Positions 1-10,000 of a stretch of 64,000 nt of DNA are shown here, in pieces (position 1 is the first letter of the stretch; each line of letters opens with the position of its first letter). The stretch is from the NCBI GenBank assembly GCA_027924585.1, contig BSBM01000712.1, positions 4,242,501 through 4,306,500 of the forward strand, written 5' to 3'. Made by a program: the position numbers and the translations under genes. Under the pieces are notes generated by a model. The model searched no databases. It was not told where the DNA came from and was given only the letters and a program-made list of their open reading frames with translations. The stretch comes from Larix kaempferi. Lineage: Eukaryota; Streptophyta; Pinopsida; Pinales; Pinaceae.

Positions 1-727
1 CATCCGTTGCAACATATAGGAGCTTCACTGCTCCTCTCTGCACCATATCCCTGATATAGTGATATTTGATCTCAATGTGCTTCCACCTGTCGTGGAACAC
101 CAGGTTCTCAGACAGCTTCACACAACTCTGTTTGTCACAAAAGATACCAGTATCCTCCAACGGGAGATCAAATAACTCAGACAGTAGCTTCCGGAGCCAT
201 ACTGCCTCACAACTAGCCGAACATGCTGCAACATACTCTTCCTTGGTTGTACTTAGTGCTACATAGGATTGCTTCCTGCTAAACCAAGACATCACACCTG
301 ATCCCATACTGAAGCAGCACCCAGATGTGCTCTTCCTATCTGCAGCATTGCCTACCCAGTTCGAATCAACATAACCCTGCAAGTTAAACTTTTGATTCAC
401 GTCATACTTGATCCCATAGTCAATTGTACCCTTCAAGTACCTCATAATATGCTTTAAAGAAATTAGGTGAACACATTTGGGATCCATTAGGAACTTTCTC
501 AATGTGTTCACCGCAAAGCAAATATCTAGTCTAGTGTTCGTCAGGTACATCAAGGACCCAATCATCTGACGATACACAGTGACATCAACCGGATCAGATG
601 AAGAATCACACAGAAGCTTCAGGTTCGATGCCATAAGTGTATCCATGGCCTTGCAGTCCATCATCCTGAACCTCTTCAGGATCTCTACTGCATACTTCCC
701 TTGTCCAAGGAAGATCCCATCTGCACT
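1..727 (-). pseudogene. element A reverse-transcriptase C-terminus and RNase H
   Basis: The frame is the same as the RT upstream and continues straight after an in-frame TAG at 728-730. Visible motifs are YRQMIGSLMYLTNTR, DICFAVNTL, DRKSTSGCCFSMGSG and, towards the window edge, GIFCDKQSCVKLSEN and HIEIKYHYIRDMV, which are classical copia RT-connection and RNase H blocks. I saw no stop between 727 and the window edge. RNase H would remove the RNA strand during cDNA synthesis. It is called a pseudogene because the upstream stop separates it from RT. Confidence 0.88.
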
Positions 728-1650
728 CTACAACACCTCCATGCCTAGAAAATAGTGCATCATCTCCAAGTCCTTGATCTCAAACTCGACAACAAGCTTC
801 CTCTTGGTATCGACAATCAATCCATCCTCACCTGTTACAAACAGGTCATCCACATACAAGATTAGTATCACATGATTTCCTTCCTCAACCTTGTAGTAAA
901 GGTTGGAATCTACTTTACTCTTGGTAACGCCCAAACTGGATAGAAAGTTGTCTATCCTACCATACCAAGTCCTAGGAGCTTGCTTCAAGCCATACAAGGC
1001 TTTCTTCAATTTGCACACATGAGTCCCTCTGTCATGTGTCTCAAACCCGAGTGACTGCTCCACATAAACTTCCTCCTCGACTATAGCATTCAAGAAAGCT
1101 GTCTTGACATCCATCTGGTGTATCTTCCATTTCATTACTACAGCCAGAGCAAGTACTAATCTGATGGAAGTGTACTTGGCTACAGGAGCAAAAGTTTCTT
1201 CATAGTTTATTGCCTCTTTTTGGGAGAAGCCACGAGCTACAAATCTTTCTTTGTACTTTTCTAGGCTACCATCTGCAGCATGATTGATCTTGTAGATCCA
1301 CTTGGAAGTCACAATAGACTTCCTTTCAGGTCTTGGGACTACATCCCAAACATAATTCTTCATGATAGACTGGTATTCCTCGACCATAGCATCCTTCCAT
1401 TCTTTCTTTTCCGCTGTTTCTTCATAACTGAAAGATTCTTTGTTCATAGTATCACAGAGTAGGGTAACATAGCTAGTATGAGATCTAGTTCTCTTCCTTT
1501 CTCTACATTCTTCTTTTGGAATGCCATATCTTTCTGCATCTTGAATGAGCTCTCTAGCCCATGCAGGTTTCCTCTTGTGAGAGTTATTCTCACTGGGTGG
1601 ATCTACAGGTATTTGTGGATCTTCAACTTCATGATTTGCTTCTGGAATTG
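728..1650 (-). pseudogene. element A reverse transcriptase
   Basis: An open stretch from 1447 to 728 (239 codons) holds the copia RT domain (RVT_2 type). It runs from WKDAMVEEYQSIMKN through KARxFSQKE-like and FAPVAKYTSIRLVLALA blocks, MDVKTAFLN and [12 protein letters not shown] to the catalytic ILYVDDLFVTG, with both aspartates intact. The connector between integrase and RT (about 1447-1650) is in another frame. The frame ends at a TAG immediately after the LGMEVL block, where the family normally continues into SADGIFLGQGKY. It makes cDNA from element RNA in the virus-like particle; this copy would need readthrough. Confidence 0.9.
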
Positions 1651-1651
1651 A

Positions 1652-2041
1652 TTAAGTCATGGTGATATCTTGAAATCTATTTTCCTTTGGTTCTTCATGA
1701 TCTTCAACAGGTGTCTTTCTTGATTTGATGAAGGCTGAGTTTTCATCAAATGTTACATCGCTGCTGACATCAATCTTCTTGAACCCTGGAAAGTTTATTC
1801 TGTAAGCCTTAGAGCTTTCACTGTACCCCACAAAGATGCCCTTCTTTCCTGAAGGATCTTCCTTTGTCCTCTTTTCCTTTGGAACACGAGTGTATACTGG
1901 ACAACCAAATATTCTAAGATGGCTGACTTCAGGTTTCTTACTAGAGAATACCTTTTCTGGTGTCTTGTTGTCCAATATCTTGTGAGGTGTTCTGTTCTGC
2001 ACATATACAGCTGTCCTAGTTGCTTCTGCCCATAGATGCAT
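1652..2041 (-). pseudogene. element A integrase C-terminal part
   Basis: A 129-codon stretch beginning MHLWAEATRTAVYVQNRTP matches the region after the catalytic core of copia integrase (WAEA, NRTPH, LRIFGCPVY, KGIFVGYSESSKAYR). It lies in a different frame or behind a stop relative to the core at 2051-2254, and the last codon before the RT linker is a stop. It is part of the same broken polyprotein. Confidence 0.85.
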
Positions 2042-2050
2042 AGGAAGATC

Positions 2051-2580
2051 CTAGTCATGCAGCATTGCCCATGCTGCTTCCATGATTGTTCTATTCTTCC
2101 TTTCTGCAACTCCATTCTGTTGTTGATTGTAGGGAGCATTCAACTCCCTCTTAATCCCCGAATCACTGCATAGCTTCTTGAAATCACCTGAAGTGAATTC
2201 TCTGCCATTGTCAAATCTGAAGGTCTTGATCTTCTTATCAGTTTGATTTTCCATGAAGGCTTTGAATTCCTTGAATTATCAAACACTTCATCTTTGTTCT
2301 TCAAGAAATAAACCCAAGTATTCCTAGAGAAATCATCAATGAAAGATACATAGTATACATACCCACTCAGAGAACTGGATGAAATCGGACCGCATACATC
2401 AGAGTGGATTATTTCCAAGATCCCTTTAGTTTTGCTTTCACTGCTTGGAAATGCCTTCTTAATGATCTTTCGTTTTGCACATCCTTTGCAAATACCATCA
2501 TGCTTTGTTTTGATTTCAGGAAGACCTTCTATAACTTTGCTCGCAATTGGTAGTGCACATGTGCAAGCCTTATATGCCAA
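2051..2580 (-). pseudogene. element A integrase catalytic core
   Basis: Two overlapping frames carry the rve core. Residues with HSDVCGP and FIDDFSRNTWVYFLK (first catalytic Asp) are in the 2140-2580 frame. RFDNGREFTSGDFKK (second Asp) and QQQNGVAERKNR (catalytic Glu) are in the 2051-2254 frame. A frameshift near 2255-2290 and a stop at about 2050 break it. All three DDE residues are visible, so inactivation is by frame rather than active-site loss. The CKGCAKRK stretch upstream resembles the last part of the GAG-pre-integrase zinc region. Confidence 0.88.
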
Positions 2581-2995
2581 ATTTCACTTGGCTCCATGGA
2601 TTCATGTACCATGGCATGTTCAGGTTGTCTCTTCAATTTGCACAATCCTCCCTCTTGCTTTCCAATCACTACTGCATCATCTATAGTTTTACCCTTTGGC
2701 CACATTAGGACTTGGGAATCTACAAATGCAACCCTCATGCCTTTGGCATCCAATGCAGATATGGAGAGTAGGTTCTGCTTGAGCCCAGGTACATATAGAA
2801 CATCTTTCATCTTCAAAGACTTCCCAGAGTCTAGGTTGTAGGAGGCTTCACCACTTCCTTTGATAGGATATTGATAGTCATCCCCAAGTTTCACCTCATG
2901 GGGTGACTCGTGTTCAAATAGATTAGCAAAGGATTCTTTAAACCCAATCATGTGTTTGGAAGCCCCACTATCAATGAGCCAATCATTACATCCAT
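2529..2995 (-). pseudogene. element A aspartic protease and GAG-pre-integrase
   Basis: The retropepsin motif LIDSGASKHM lies at about 2958-2983 (DSGA codons 2961-2972). It is followed by the typical copia blocks VKLGDD, MKDVLYVPGLKQNLLSISALD and WHIRLAH (GAG_pre-integrase). The protease would process the Gag-Pol polyprotein. The frame ends at 2529 and is continued by another frame at 2580, so a frameshift lies in the overlap. It follows gag without an intergenic gap. Confidence 0.88.
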
Positions 2996-3908
2996 GAGAA
3001 ATGGTACCTGTGAGAGCAGAGATCAGAACATATTCATCTTCACTAGATGAGTCATCACTTGCTGCTCTAGCCTTCTTCTTGGGAGGTTCATCATCCTCAG
3101 CCGCATGAGCATGATATCTCTTCTTGTTTCCTTTCTTCTTCTTGTTGAAGTTTTAGTCCCTTTTGTTCTTGGGACAATCTGCAACAATGTGTCCCTTCTC
3201 ATTACATGTGAAGCATCTCATATCTTTCCTATTCTTTTGATGGGTGTGAGGGGATTTATTGTAATGAGAGTGCTCCTTCTTAGGCTTGCTTCTTTTGCTG
3301 TGAGTTGTGAGATCTTGGTCTTCACTTCCCATCTTTTCTTCTTAAGCTACAAGCCTAGCCTCTTCTTGTGAACATTCCTCCCACAGTATACTGAAGGAGA
3401 TCAACTTCCTTCTTGCACAAATTCCTTGAATAAAGGAATCCCATGACCTAGGTAGGCCATTCAGAGTGGTCAAGACAATTTCACCATTCTCCACCACTTC
3501 ATCCATGGCTTGAAGTTGTTCCTTGATCTGAGAGACCTTGGAGAAATAGGATTGAATGGTTTCTCCATTCTGAAGCTTTAATCCTTTCAATTGATTCCGC
3601 AGAGTCATCTTCCGATTTATGTTCTTTCCTTTAAAGAGCTTGGTCAAAGAATCAAACATCTCCTTGCGTGTCTTCAGTGATGACACATGTGGTAATATGG
3701 TCTTTGATGGAATCAACAATGATTCTCTTTGCCATGACCAAGTTCTTCTTATGCAATGCCTTAGCCTCTTCATCTTCTGGGATAGGGATTTCTTCTTTTA
3801 TGTATTAGTCCAACTCATTCTCTTCCAGGATTAACCCAATTCTATACTTCTGGCTTGGAATTTATCAGCCCCTCCAAGCTTATCCTCAAGCTTGGTGTGG
3901 TGAGACAT
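2996..3908 (-). pseudogene. element A gag
   Basis: The start is taken at the ATG whose complement is 3906-3908 (MSHHTKLEDKLGG), about 560 bases after the primer site. The middle (3342-3773) contains FDSLTKLFKGKN, MTLRNQLKGLKL and TTLNGLPRSWDSFIQGI, the UBN2-type copia gag core. The C-terminal nucleocapsid zinc knuckle CFTCNEKGHIVADC (CX2CX4HX4C) is at 3174-3214. It is followed by a basic and acidic linker into the protease. Stops and frameshifts near 3840, 3770, 3340 and 3155 break it. It would form the virus-like particle. Confidence 0.85.
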
Positions 3909-4468
3909 CTTTAAAGAGTACTTCAAATGGAAATAGAAGAGATTTACGTCTTACCACTTGATTTGTTGAAAACTAGATCTGGTCCCAGATTAGGGTTTGT
4001 CAAAGAAACCCTAAAAATTCAAAATGTGAATTTCAACTTTCTGAAAGAATAGAAAGATGTGCCTTGATGAGCTGATCAGCCTAGTATATTCAGAATTTGA
4101 GATCTGCAAAGTTTCACCCTTCAGAAATGCCTTTTAGTCTTCTCGGATTCACTAGGGAGGACCTTGAATTAGGGTTTGAGTTTTTCGGAGCTTCACTCAA
4201 CCCAAAATCTCGATCCAAAGCTCTAAAGTTCGATTTTTCCAAGAAGATTCCAGCTATGTTAGAATTCAGAAATTCCTATTTTTGTGGAAACCCTAAATTT
4301 TAGGGCCAAAAATGAAAGTGCCCAGAATTGAGTTCTGATTGGACAGAAAGATTCTCCTTGATGAGTAGAGTCAATCTACCTTACTGATTTTCCAAAATCT
4401 GTGGAGAGAAACCCAATAAACAAGAAACCCTAGTTTCTGCCACAACATAATGTCTTCTTTTGAGGTTA
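3909..4468 (-). other. element A untranslated leader
   Basis: Noncoding stretch between the primer site and gag. It shares sequence with the leaders of elements C (38488-39800) and D (49740-50889), including the recurring phrase that on the plus strand reads gatgagctgatcag near 4066. No open frame is supported. Confidence 0.7.
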
Positions 4469-4480
4469 GCTCTGATACCA
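4469..4480 (-). promoter_or_regulatory. element A primer binding site (tRNA-iMet)
   Basis: gctctgatacca on the plus strand is the complement of TGGTATCAGAGC, the plant initiator tRNA-Met primer site, placed directly against the LTR end at 4481. Confidence 0.93.
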
Positions 4481-5061
4481 TGTTAATTTTTTAGCATTAA
4501 TTCAATATACTCTAGGATCTTTACTGAGAGAATAACATGTACAACATATCAAGTATAACAATGCATATCAACCACACCAAGCAATCACATGAGACATTAG
4601 ACACACAAAGTTTCACTGGGAAAAACAATAAAGGTGAAAAACCCTACAACTTCCTTAGAGATAGAAAGAGCAATGATACAACCAAAGTACAACCAAGGTA
4701 CAAGAGATAGTCTTCTCCTAGCAGTTGATCCTCCTCCTCACATGTGTGCCATTTTTCAAGTGATGGAAGAGTGAGTAATGAGATGATCAAATAGAGATCT
4801 CCCGATCTCTATTTATACTTGTCCTGTCCTGCCCAATAAACCAGTGGGGCCGACTTGTCTAACTTAGCCTAATAACCCATGGTTACATTAATCCGGGCCG
4901 ACCCCTTACTAGGTGGTCTAATAACCCATCAGCAAGTTACAACACTTGTGACACTTGTCAATACAGATGTGACACTTCCGTATAGAGGAATAATACATCT
5001 CTATAGGAGTATAATAAAATACATAGATGAAATACATTCCGAAGTTACATATACATCAACA
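4481..5061 (-). repeat. element A 5' LTR (581 bp)
   Basis: On the minus strand it begins TGTTGATGTATATGTAACTT and ends in AACA beside the primer site. The start matches the LTRs of element C. A TATA box (minus GTATAAATAGAG, complement around 4807-4818) lies in the middle. A GGGTTATTAG...GTCGGCC sub-repeat occurs twice in U3. The partner LTR is outside the window. Confidence 0.92.
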
Positions 5062-6080
5062 TGGGTGAGGGTTAGGGCTAGACTTATAGAAGGAAATTGA
5101 ATTAGGGTTAGAGTTAGAGTTAATGATGATGATGAAGATGGTGGTGATGATGAAGACGTTGATGGTGATGGTGATGGTGAAGACGTTGATGGTGACGGTG
5201 ATGGTGATGGTGATGATTAAGAAGATGGTTTAGTGCCAGGGTTTGGGTGATGGTTAGGACTAGAGTTATAGAAGGAAATTGAATTAGGGTTAGAGTTAGA
5301 GTTAACAATGATGATGAAGATGGTGATGATGATGAAGACATGATGATGATGGTGATAGTGATGGTGATAGTGATGGTGATGGCGATGATGAAGAAGATGG
5401 CTTAATGCTGGGGTTTGGGTGAGGGTTAGGGATGGAGTTATAGAAGGAAATTGAATTAGGGTTAGAGTTAGAGCTAATGATGATGATGAATATGGTGGTG
5501 ATGATGAAGACGTTGATGATGATGGTGATGGTGATGGTGAGGATGAAGAAGATGGTTTAGTTCTAGGTTTTGGGTGAGCGTTAGGGCTAGAGTTTTAGAA
5601 GGAAATTGAATTAGGGTTAGAGTTAGAGTTAATGATGATGATGAAGATGGTGGTGATGATGAAGAAGTTGATGATGATGGTGATGGTGATGGTGAGGATG
5701 AAGAAGATGGTTTAGTTCTAGGGTTTGGGTGAGTGTTAGGGCTAGAGTTATAGAAGGAAATTGAATTAGGGTTAGAGTTAGAGATAACAATGATGATGAA
5801 GATGGTGATGATGATGAAGACATGATGATGATGGGGATGGTGATGGTGATGGTGATGTTGATGGTGATGGTGAGGATGAAGAAGATGGTTTAGTGCTAGG
5901 GTTTGGGTGAGGGTTAGGTCTAGAGTTATAGAAGGAAATTGAATTAGGTTTAGAGTTAGCGTTAATGATGATGATGAAGATGGTGGTGATGATGAATACG
6001 TTGATGGTGATGGTGATGGTAATGATGAAGAAGATGGTTTAGTGCTAGGGTTTGGGTGAGGGTTAGGGATAGAGTTATCT
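5062..6080. repeat. GAT/GGT-rich minisatellite, about 150-180 bp unit
   Basis: Six units plus a partial seventh. Each unit joins a conserved block (gggttagggctagagttata, then ggaaattgaattagggttag) to a variable run of gatgatgatgaagatggtgg. Conserved blocks begin near 5066, 5248, 5420, 5575, 5729, 5907 and 6057, so unit length varies from about 150 to 180 bp through changes in the trinucleotide part. The TTAGGG-like words resemble degenerate telomere repeats but are not an uninterrupted plant TTTAGGG array. The His-rich open frames on the minus strand follow from the trinucleotide run. Confidence 0.9.
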
Positions 6081-7120
6081 TCCATGGATCATGGGGTAAA
6101 ATGATGTCACCCAAGAACTTTAAGAGTTCTTTTGGTCCTGACTTTCGCATAAGTGAGAAAAGAGGGTCTTTCAATTTGTAACTCAGAGTTATTATCAATC
6201 AAATCAGCTTATTTATTTCTCAAATCCCAATCTTGTAATGTTTGTTTTTTATTCTCTTTCTTGATTTTCATATTTAAATTTATTGCAAAAACTTGTTATA
6301 TATGATTTCTTTTACATTTATTAATTATTTCCTCTCACAGATTTTATTTTCTCTTTTTAAATTGTGAATATTGTAAATAGGCTATAAACTAGGGTGATAA
6401 TCCCAACTATTTTATCTTAGCTAGATAAAATTCGAAATTGTTATGCAAAGAAGTAATTCCTTGCATCAACAAGAGTACCTACGGTTGGGTGGAAAATTGC
6501 ACTGACACAAGAAATTGCATGGATCTTTGTTCTAGATAAGTATTCTCTTGTATACGATATGTTCTTGATTCATTATTCACTGTTGTTTGAATTTGCAACG
6601 CTGCTATGATTATGCATGTGATGATTTATGCTAGTAAATGCATGTTTTATGGGTATGGATGAAGTTTAACACTAACGTGTTTATTTTTGGCATCTACACA
6701 CACATTTATTTCTTGTTATGGATCGTATGTGGCCTTCATGCTTAATTTAGAACCTGTAATCGGTTTCTTTGTCATTCTGCTGTTGGACATGGATGTTATA
6801 GTTTCAAGAATATTGATACTTAGATTTGAAATGAATAAATAGTCATTCATGAAATTCAATGTATAATACTTCAGCTGAATTGGTGGCATTCTTTAGTGCC
6901 AAACAAGGTTTTCATTGGCTTTGAGGGTTATTTTGAATTTAGTTTATTTTGTTGATTTTCCTTGGGTGTTTAACAATGTTTCAATAGAAGATTAATGAAG
7001 GGATATATCTACCTTTGCATAAAACTTGTAATGATTTCAACATGATATGTCATTTATTAGTGGACATAGAAATGAGTATATGATGTTGATAGCATGCTAA
7101 TATAGGTATACCTTAGGTTG
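6081..7120. other. AT-rich spacer, no gene recognised
   Basis: No coding pattern, LTR end or clear repeat unit was found. The first bases (gatcatggggtaaaatgatg near 6087) resemble a phrase at about 10385, which suggests the two spacers share an old repeat. Confidence 0.6.
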
Positions 7121-7354
7121 GTTTTCTATGGATCAGTATGAGGACACATTAGATTACTTGGAAGATCCATGGGATGGAAGATAAGTTTTCATTTCTCTTA
7201 TCAAAACCATTCTCTAAATAGCGAGGTTTGGGCATTGGGTGGTGGGACGGGGTATTTAGGCTCCAACACCCAAGCTACAAAGTTATACCGTAAGGACAAA
7301 TATATTTCTCCTTTGGCTCCTTTGAGTGGATACAAAAAGGTTATTGGTCATCGG
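7121..7354 (+). other. possible exon remnant interrupted by element J
   Basis: The frame from 7169 reads through SEVWALGGGTGYLGSNTQAT and YRKDKYISPLAPLSGYKK to GHR exactly at the left edge of element J. An earlier frame near 7131 reads MDQYEDTLDYLEDPWDGR. Across the J insertion (one target copy kept) the next bases are gtaagg, which looks like a splice donor. I do not recognise the protein, and no splice acceptor is certain. It may be a captured gene fragment or a chance frame. Confidence 0.25.
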
Positions 7355-7881
7355 TGTTGGGTATGTTATATCTCTTCACATGGTCGCTGCGTGTACAACA
7401 CGATCCCTATGGCACTAGTGATTCACCTGCGCCGGGCGCATCCGGAGGGGGGGGTAGCTCGACAGGGCCCACCCCCTTCGTTTCGGACCGTTAGGTTCTG
7501 AAACGACACGGAGGGGGCCGTTAGGCCCTCGGAGTCCGCGCGGAGCGCAAAACTTTTTGGGTTGCTTTTTGCTTTTTTGCGATTTTTGACCCATTGTACT
7601 CTATCTAATCCCGGTAAAAGGGATTAGGGTTGTAACCTAATTTTGGGTAAACGAATTAGGGGTTTAGATGCTGTGGAATATCATTTATTGTATTGTACAT
7701 GGTTAAATAAAACATATAATGAAAAAGGAGCTGTGTGGCTCTAAGTTTTGCTGGTTTTTTTCTCGGTTAAGGGTTTCCAGGTGAAAATCTCTGTGTAATG
7801 TGTGTGCCATTGTGTATTTTTTCTGTTAATGCTTAAGAATTGTATAAGTTTGTACTTCACTGTTAAGGTTTAAAACTTACA
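7355..7881 (+). repeat. element J 5' LTR (527 bp)
   Basis: Begins TGTTGGGTATGTTATATC and ends AAACTTACA. It includes a GC-rich block around 7425-7545 (gcgccgggcgcatccgg), which is unusual against the AT-rich surroundings. The 3' edge is fixed by the primer-like site and by identity with 8471-8654; the 5' edge rests on TG and the imperfect target duplication. Confidence 0.75.
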
Positions 7882-8010
7882 TTTGCTATCAGATAATTTT
7901 TTGGGTTCAGAGGGACGCCTTTGTTTCCAAGGGTTTGGCTCGATCTTGGATTTGTGATAAACCTGGTTTCAGTGGGAGCTTTGCAGCGATGATTTATTTT
8001 TCTTTAAAGA

Positions 8011-8517
8011 ATGGCGAGCACTTCTAGATTCGAGATTGAGAAATTTAATTGCCAGAGCTTTGAGCTATGGAAGCTCAAAATGGAAGATCTTCTGGTAGAT
8101 AGAGAACAATGGATCGCAGTAGATCCAGGTACCATGCCCACTGGTGCGGTAAAAGAAGAATGGGAAAAGCTGGAAAGAAAAGCAAGGAGCACCATTCGTC
8201 TTTGCCTTGCAGATTCGGTATTGGTGAATGTATCTGGAGAAGACAGTGCAAAGAAGCTATGGGATAAACTGGGAAGTCTGTATCAGTCAAAGTCCCTGGT
8301 AAATAAGTTATTTCTGCGAAAGAAATTGTACCTTCTGAGGATGACTGATGGAGACTCTGTGTCAGAGCATCTAAACGCCTTCAATACTCTGGTAAGTCAG
8401 TTGACATCTGTTGGTATTACAATTGCTGATGATGAAAAATGTATTAGTCTATTGTGCTCTTTGCCAGATTCATGGTTAAATAAAACATATAATGAAAAAG
8501 AAGCTGTGCGGCTCTAA
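8011..8517 (+). pseudogene. element J gag N-terminal domain with LTR-derived tail
   Basis: A 168-codon open frame starting MASTSRFEIEKFNCQSFELW is the N-terminal part of a copia gag (DUF4219/UBN2 type). It shows WKLKMEDLLVDREQW, then KLWDKLGSLYQSKSLVNKLF and LYLLRMTDGDSVSEHLNAFN. The usual CX2CX4HX4C knuckle is absent because the gene is cut. From 8471 on the codons (LNKTYNEKEAVRL, stop) come from the LTR, joined at the shared word catgg. It is intact as a frame but truncated compared with the family. Whether it is translated is unknown. Confidence 0.85.
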
Positions 8518-8654
8518 GTTTTGCTGGTTTTTTTCCCGGTTAAGGGTTTCCAGGTGAAAATCTCTGTGTAATGTGTGTGCCATTGTGTATTTTTTCTATT
8601 AATGCTTAAGAATCGTATAAGTTTGTACTTCACTGTTAAGGTTTAAAACTTACA
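8471..8654 (+). repeat. element J truncated 3' LTR (184 bp)
   Basis: Corresponds without an obvious gap to the last 184 bases of the 5' LTR (7698-7881), ends in TTACA and is followed by the likely target duplication atggg. Confidence 0.88.
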
Positions 8655-9270
8655 ATGGGTAAGGTTGAGAATTATCAAAATCATTGTATTATTGGAAAAG
8701 TGGATTCAAGTGATATTGGGGTTGAGGTGTAGAAATAGAGCAAATGATTTAATGGAAGGTGTCAAGTTGGTGTGGGTTTGATGGGCTTTGTGTGGAGGAC
8801 ATAATGTCTGTAGATAAGGATGGTACAAGGAGATTTTCTTAGGAACCTATCCATGGAATGCATTTTCTTTTGTGTGCCCTAGTGTTGGTTGGTGATTTTT
8901 GAAGGAAAATTCCTTTGAAACTAAAGCCAAAGAGAGCCACAACCCATTGCTTTTTGGCAATGAGTTGAGGTTGCTAGGTGAGAAAATAGGCCATAGGGGC
9001 TTGGAATTAGTTGCACAAAGAGGTAATTTTCCTTTTGTTCACTCAATCACTTTGCATGGTGTCGATATTCCATTTGGGCAATTTGATTATAGGAATTTTG
9101 ATTGTTTTGGGTGGGCTAATCCATAGATGAGTGTTGTGGATTGTGATAGACTAGTCATTATATATGTGGCGAGGGTCCTATTTTGAATGGATTAATTTAG
9201 GATAATCAAATTATTTTAGGTGTTGTATATGAAGTGGTTATGGACCTAGTAAGTCCAAGGGTGAATCCTA
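8655..9270. other. spacer, no gene recognised
   Basis: Contains a 75-codon open frame at 8899-9126 (HGVDIPFGQFDYRNFDCFGW near its end) that I cannot assign. It may belong to the LINE-like remnant downstream, but no diagnostic motif is visible. Confidence 0.4.
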
Positions 9271-9275
9271 TAGAT

Positions 9276-9370
9276 CTCGAGGATGGAAGGGTTGTTTTGG
9301 AAAAGGATGGTAGTTGGTTGAACTCGAGGATGGAATGGTTTTTTTGGAAAAGGATGGTAGTTGGTTGAAG
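9276..9370 (+). repeat. 45 bp tandem duplication
   Basis: The phrase from gaggatggaa to tagttggttgaa occurs twice in direct succession (about 9279-9322 and 9325-9368), differing at a few bases. It lies at the edge of the LINE-like remnant. Confidence 0.8.
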
Positions 9371-9389
9371 GTTAGAGATGGAGGAGACA

Positions 9390-10000
9390 ATTCTTTAAAG
9401 CATGCTGATAATGATAAAGGTGAAGCCAACAAAGGGATGTAGGTGAATGATGTTGGTAGTGTCAAAATGAAGAGGACGAAGTGTGTAAAACATAAAATAT
9501 CGCTTATGAGGCTAGTTCTAGGAAAGGATATCAAAAAGCATGAGGTGGTGGGAATGGATTCCCATGCTCTTGTTGGAAGATTTCATGGTAAAAAGGTGGG
9601 GGAGTTGTCTCTAAGGGTGTAGTAATAGGAAAGATGGGCTCTTACGCTTGGGTACATTCCTAATTTATTTATATTAACTACAAGTTACCTAGGGTTTCTT
9701 TTCATATATCAAGAGGATTTTGAGGAATATTTTGGCCCATGATTGGAAGTGGGAGATGATTTTGCTTATGCTAAAAAAATGGTCCCCTTGTTTTTATTCA
9801 TACTCGAAGATGAATGACATTGCTCCAGTTTCAATGAAGTGTCTTAGTATTCCTCTGGACTTTTGATCACCTTCAATGGAGGCTCAACTTCACTTAGATA
9901 AATGCCAAAAGGAAATTGGCAAGTCTATTAAAGACTTCGCATTAAGTTTGCAATGTCCTTCCTTTGATTTTGAAAATTTTTGGATAGTATACTCATTTGG
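9390..10000 (+). pseudogene. degenerate LINE ORF1-like (DUF4283-like) remnant
   Basis: Shifting plus-strand frames give MDSHALVGRFHGKKVGELSL, then a QEDFEEYF-like segment, a block near LAHDWKWEMILL, and LSIPLDFxSPSMEA at about 9848-9890. This order resembles the DUF4283 domain of plant LINE ORF1 proteins (LVGKF...ED...PLxFWSP). Many stops and frame changes are present and no endonuclease or RT follows, so this would be a dead 5' fragment. Any retroelement nucleic-acid-binding protein is an alternative; the match is by eye only. Confidence 0.35.

Larger units (their letters stand above)
1..5061 (-). mobile_element. Ty1/copia LTR retrotransposon A (3' end outside window)
   Basis: Read on the minus strand the order is 5' LTR (4481-5061), tRNA-iMet primer site, gag, protease, integrase, reverse transcriptase and RNase H, the Ty1/copia order. 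The window starts inside the RNase H tail, so the 3' LTR and left target duplication are not visible. The coding frame is broken by several frameshifts and stops, so this copy is defective. It belongs to the same family as element C: the LTR starts and the RT/RNase H proteins match. It is inserted in the minisatellite to its right, where the 5 bp tgggt beside the LTR would be one target-duplication copy. Confidence 0.95.
7355..8654 (+). mobile_element. mini copia element J, gag-only with truncated 3' LTR
   Basis: Order: 5' LTR 7355-7881, degenerate tRNA-iMet site (ttgctatcagata, 7883-7895), leader, gag from 8011, then directly the last 184 bases of the LTR (8471-8654). Flanks atcgg (7350-7354) and atggg (8655-8659) match at 4 of 5 bases, as for an old target duplication. 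Everything from mid-gag through pol and the front of the 3' LTR is missing. The two LTR pieces 7698-7881 and 8471-8654 are the same length and nearly identical. Confidence 0.85.

Noticed and set aside
66-266. Plus-strand open frame at the left edge
   Set aside because: Antisense shadow of the RNase H of element A.
5120-6198. Long His/Ser-rich open frames on the minus strand
   Set aside because: They are translations of the GAT/GGT trinucleotide minisatellite, end at unit borders and show no domain.
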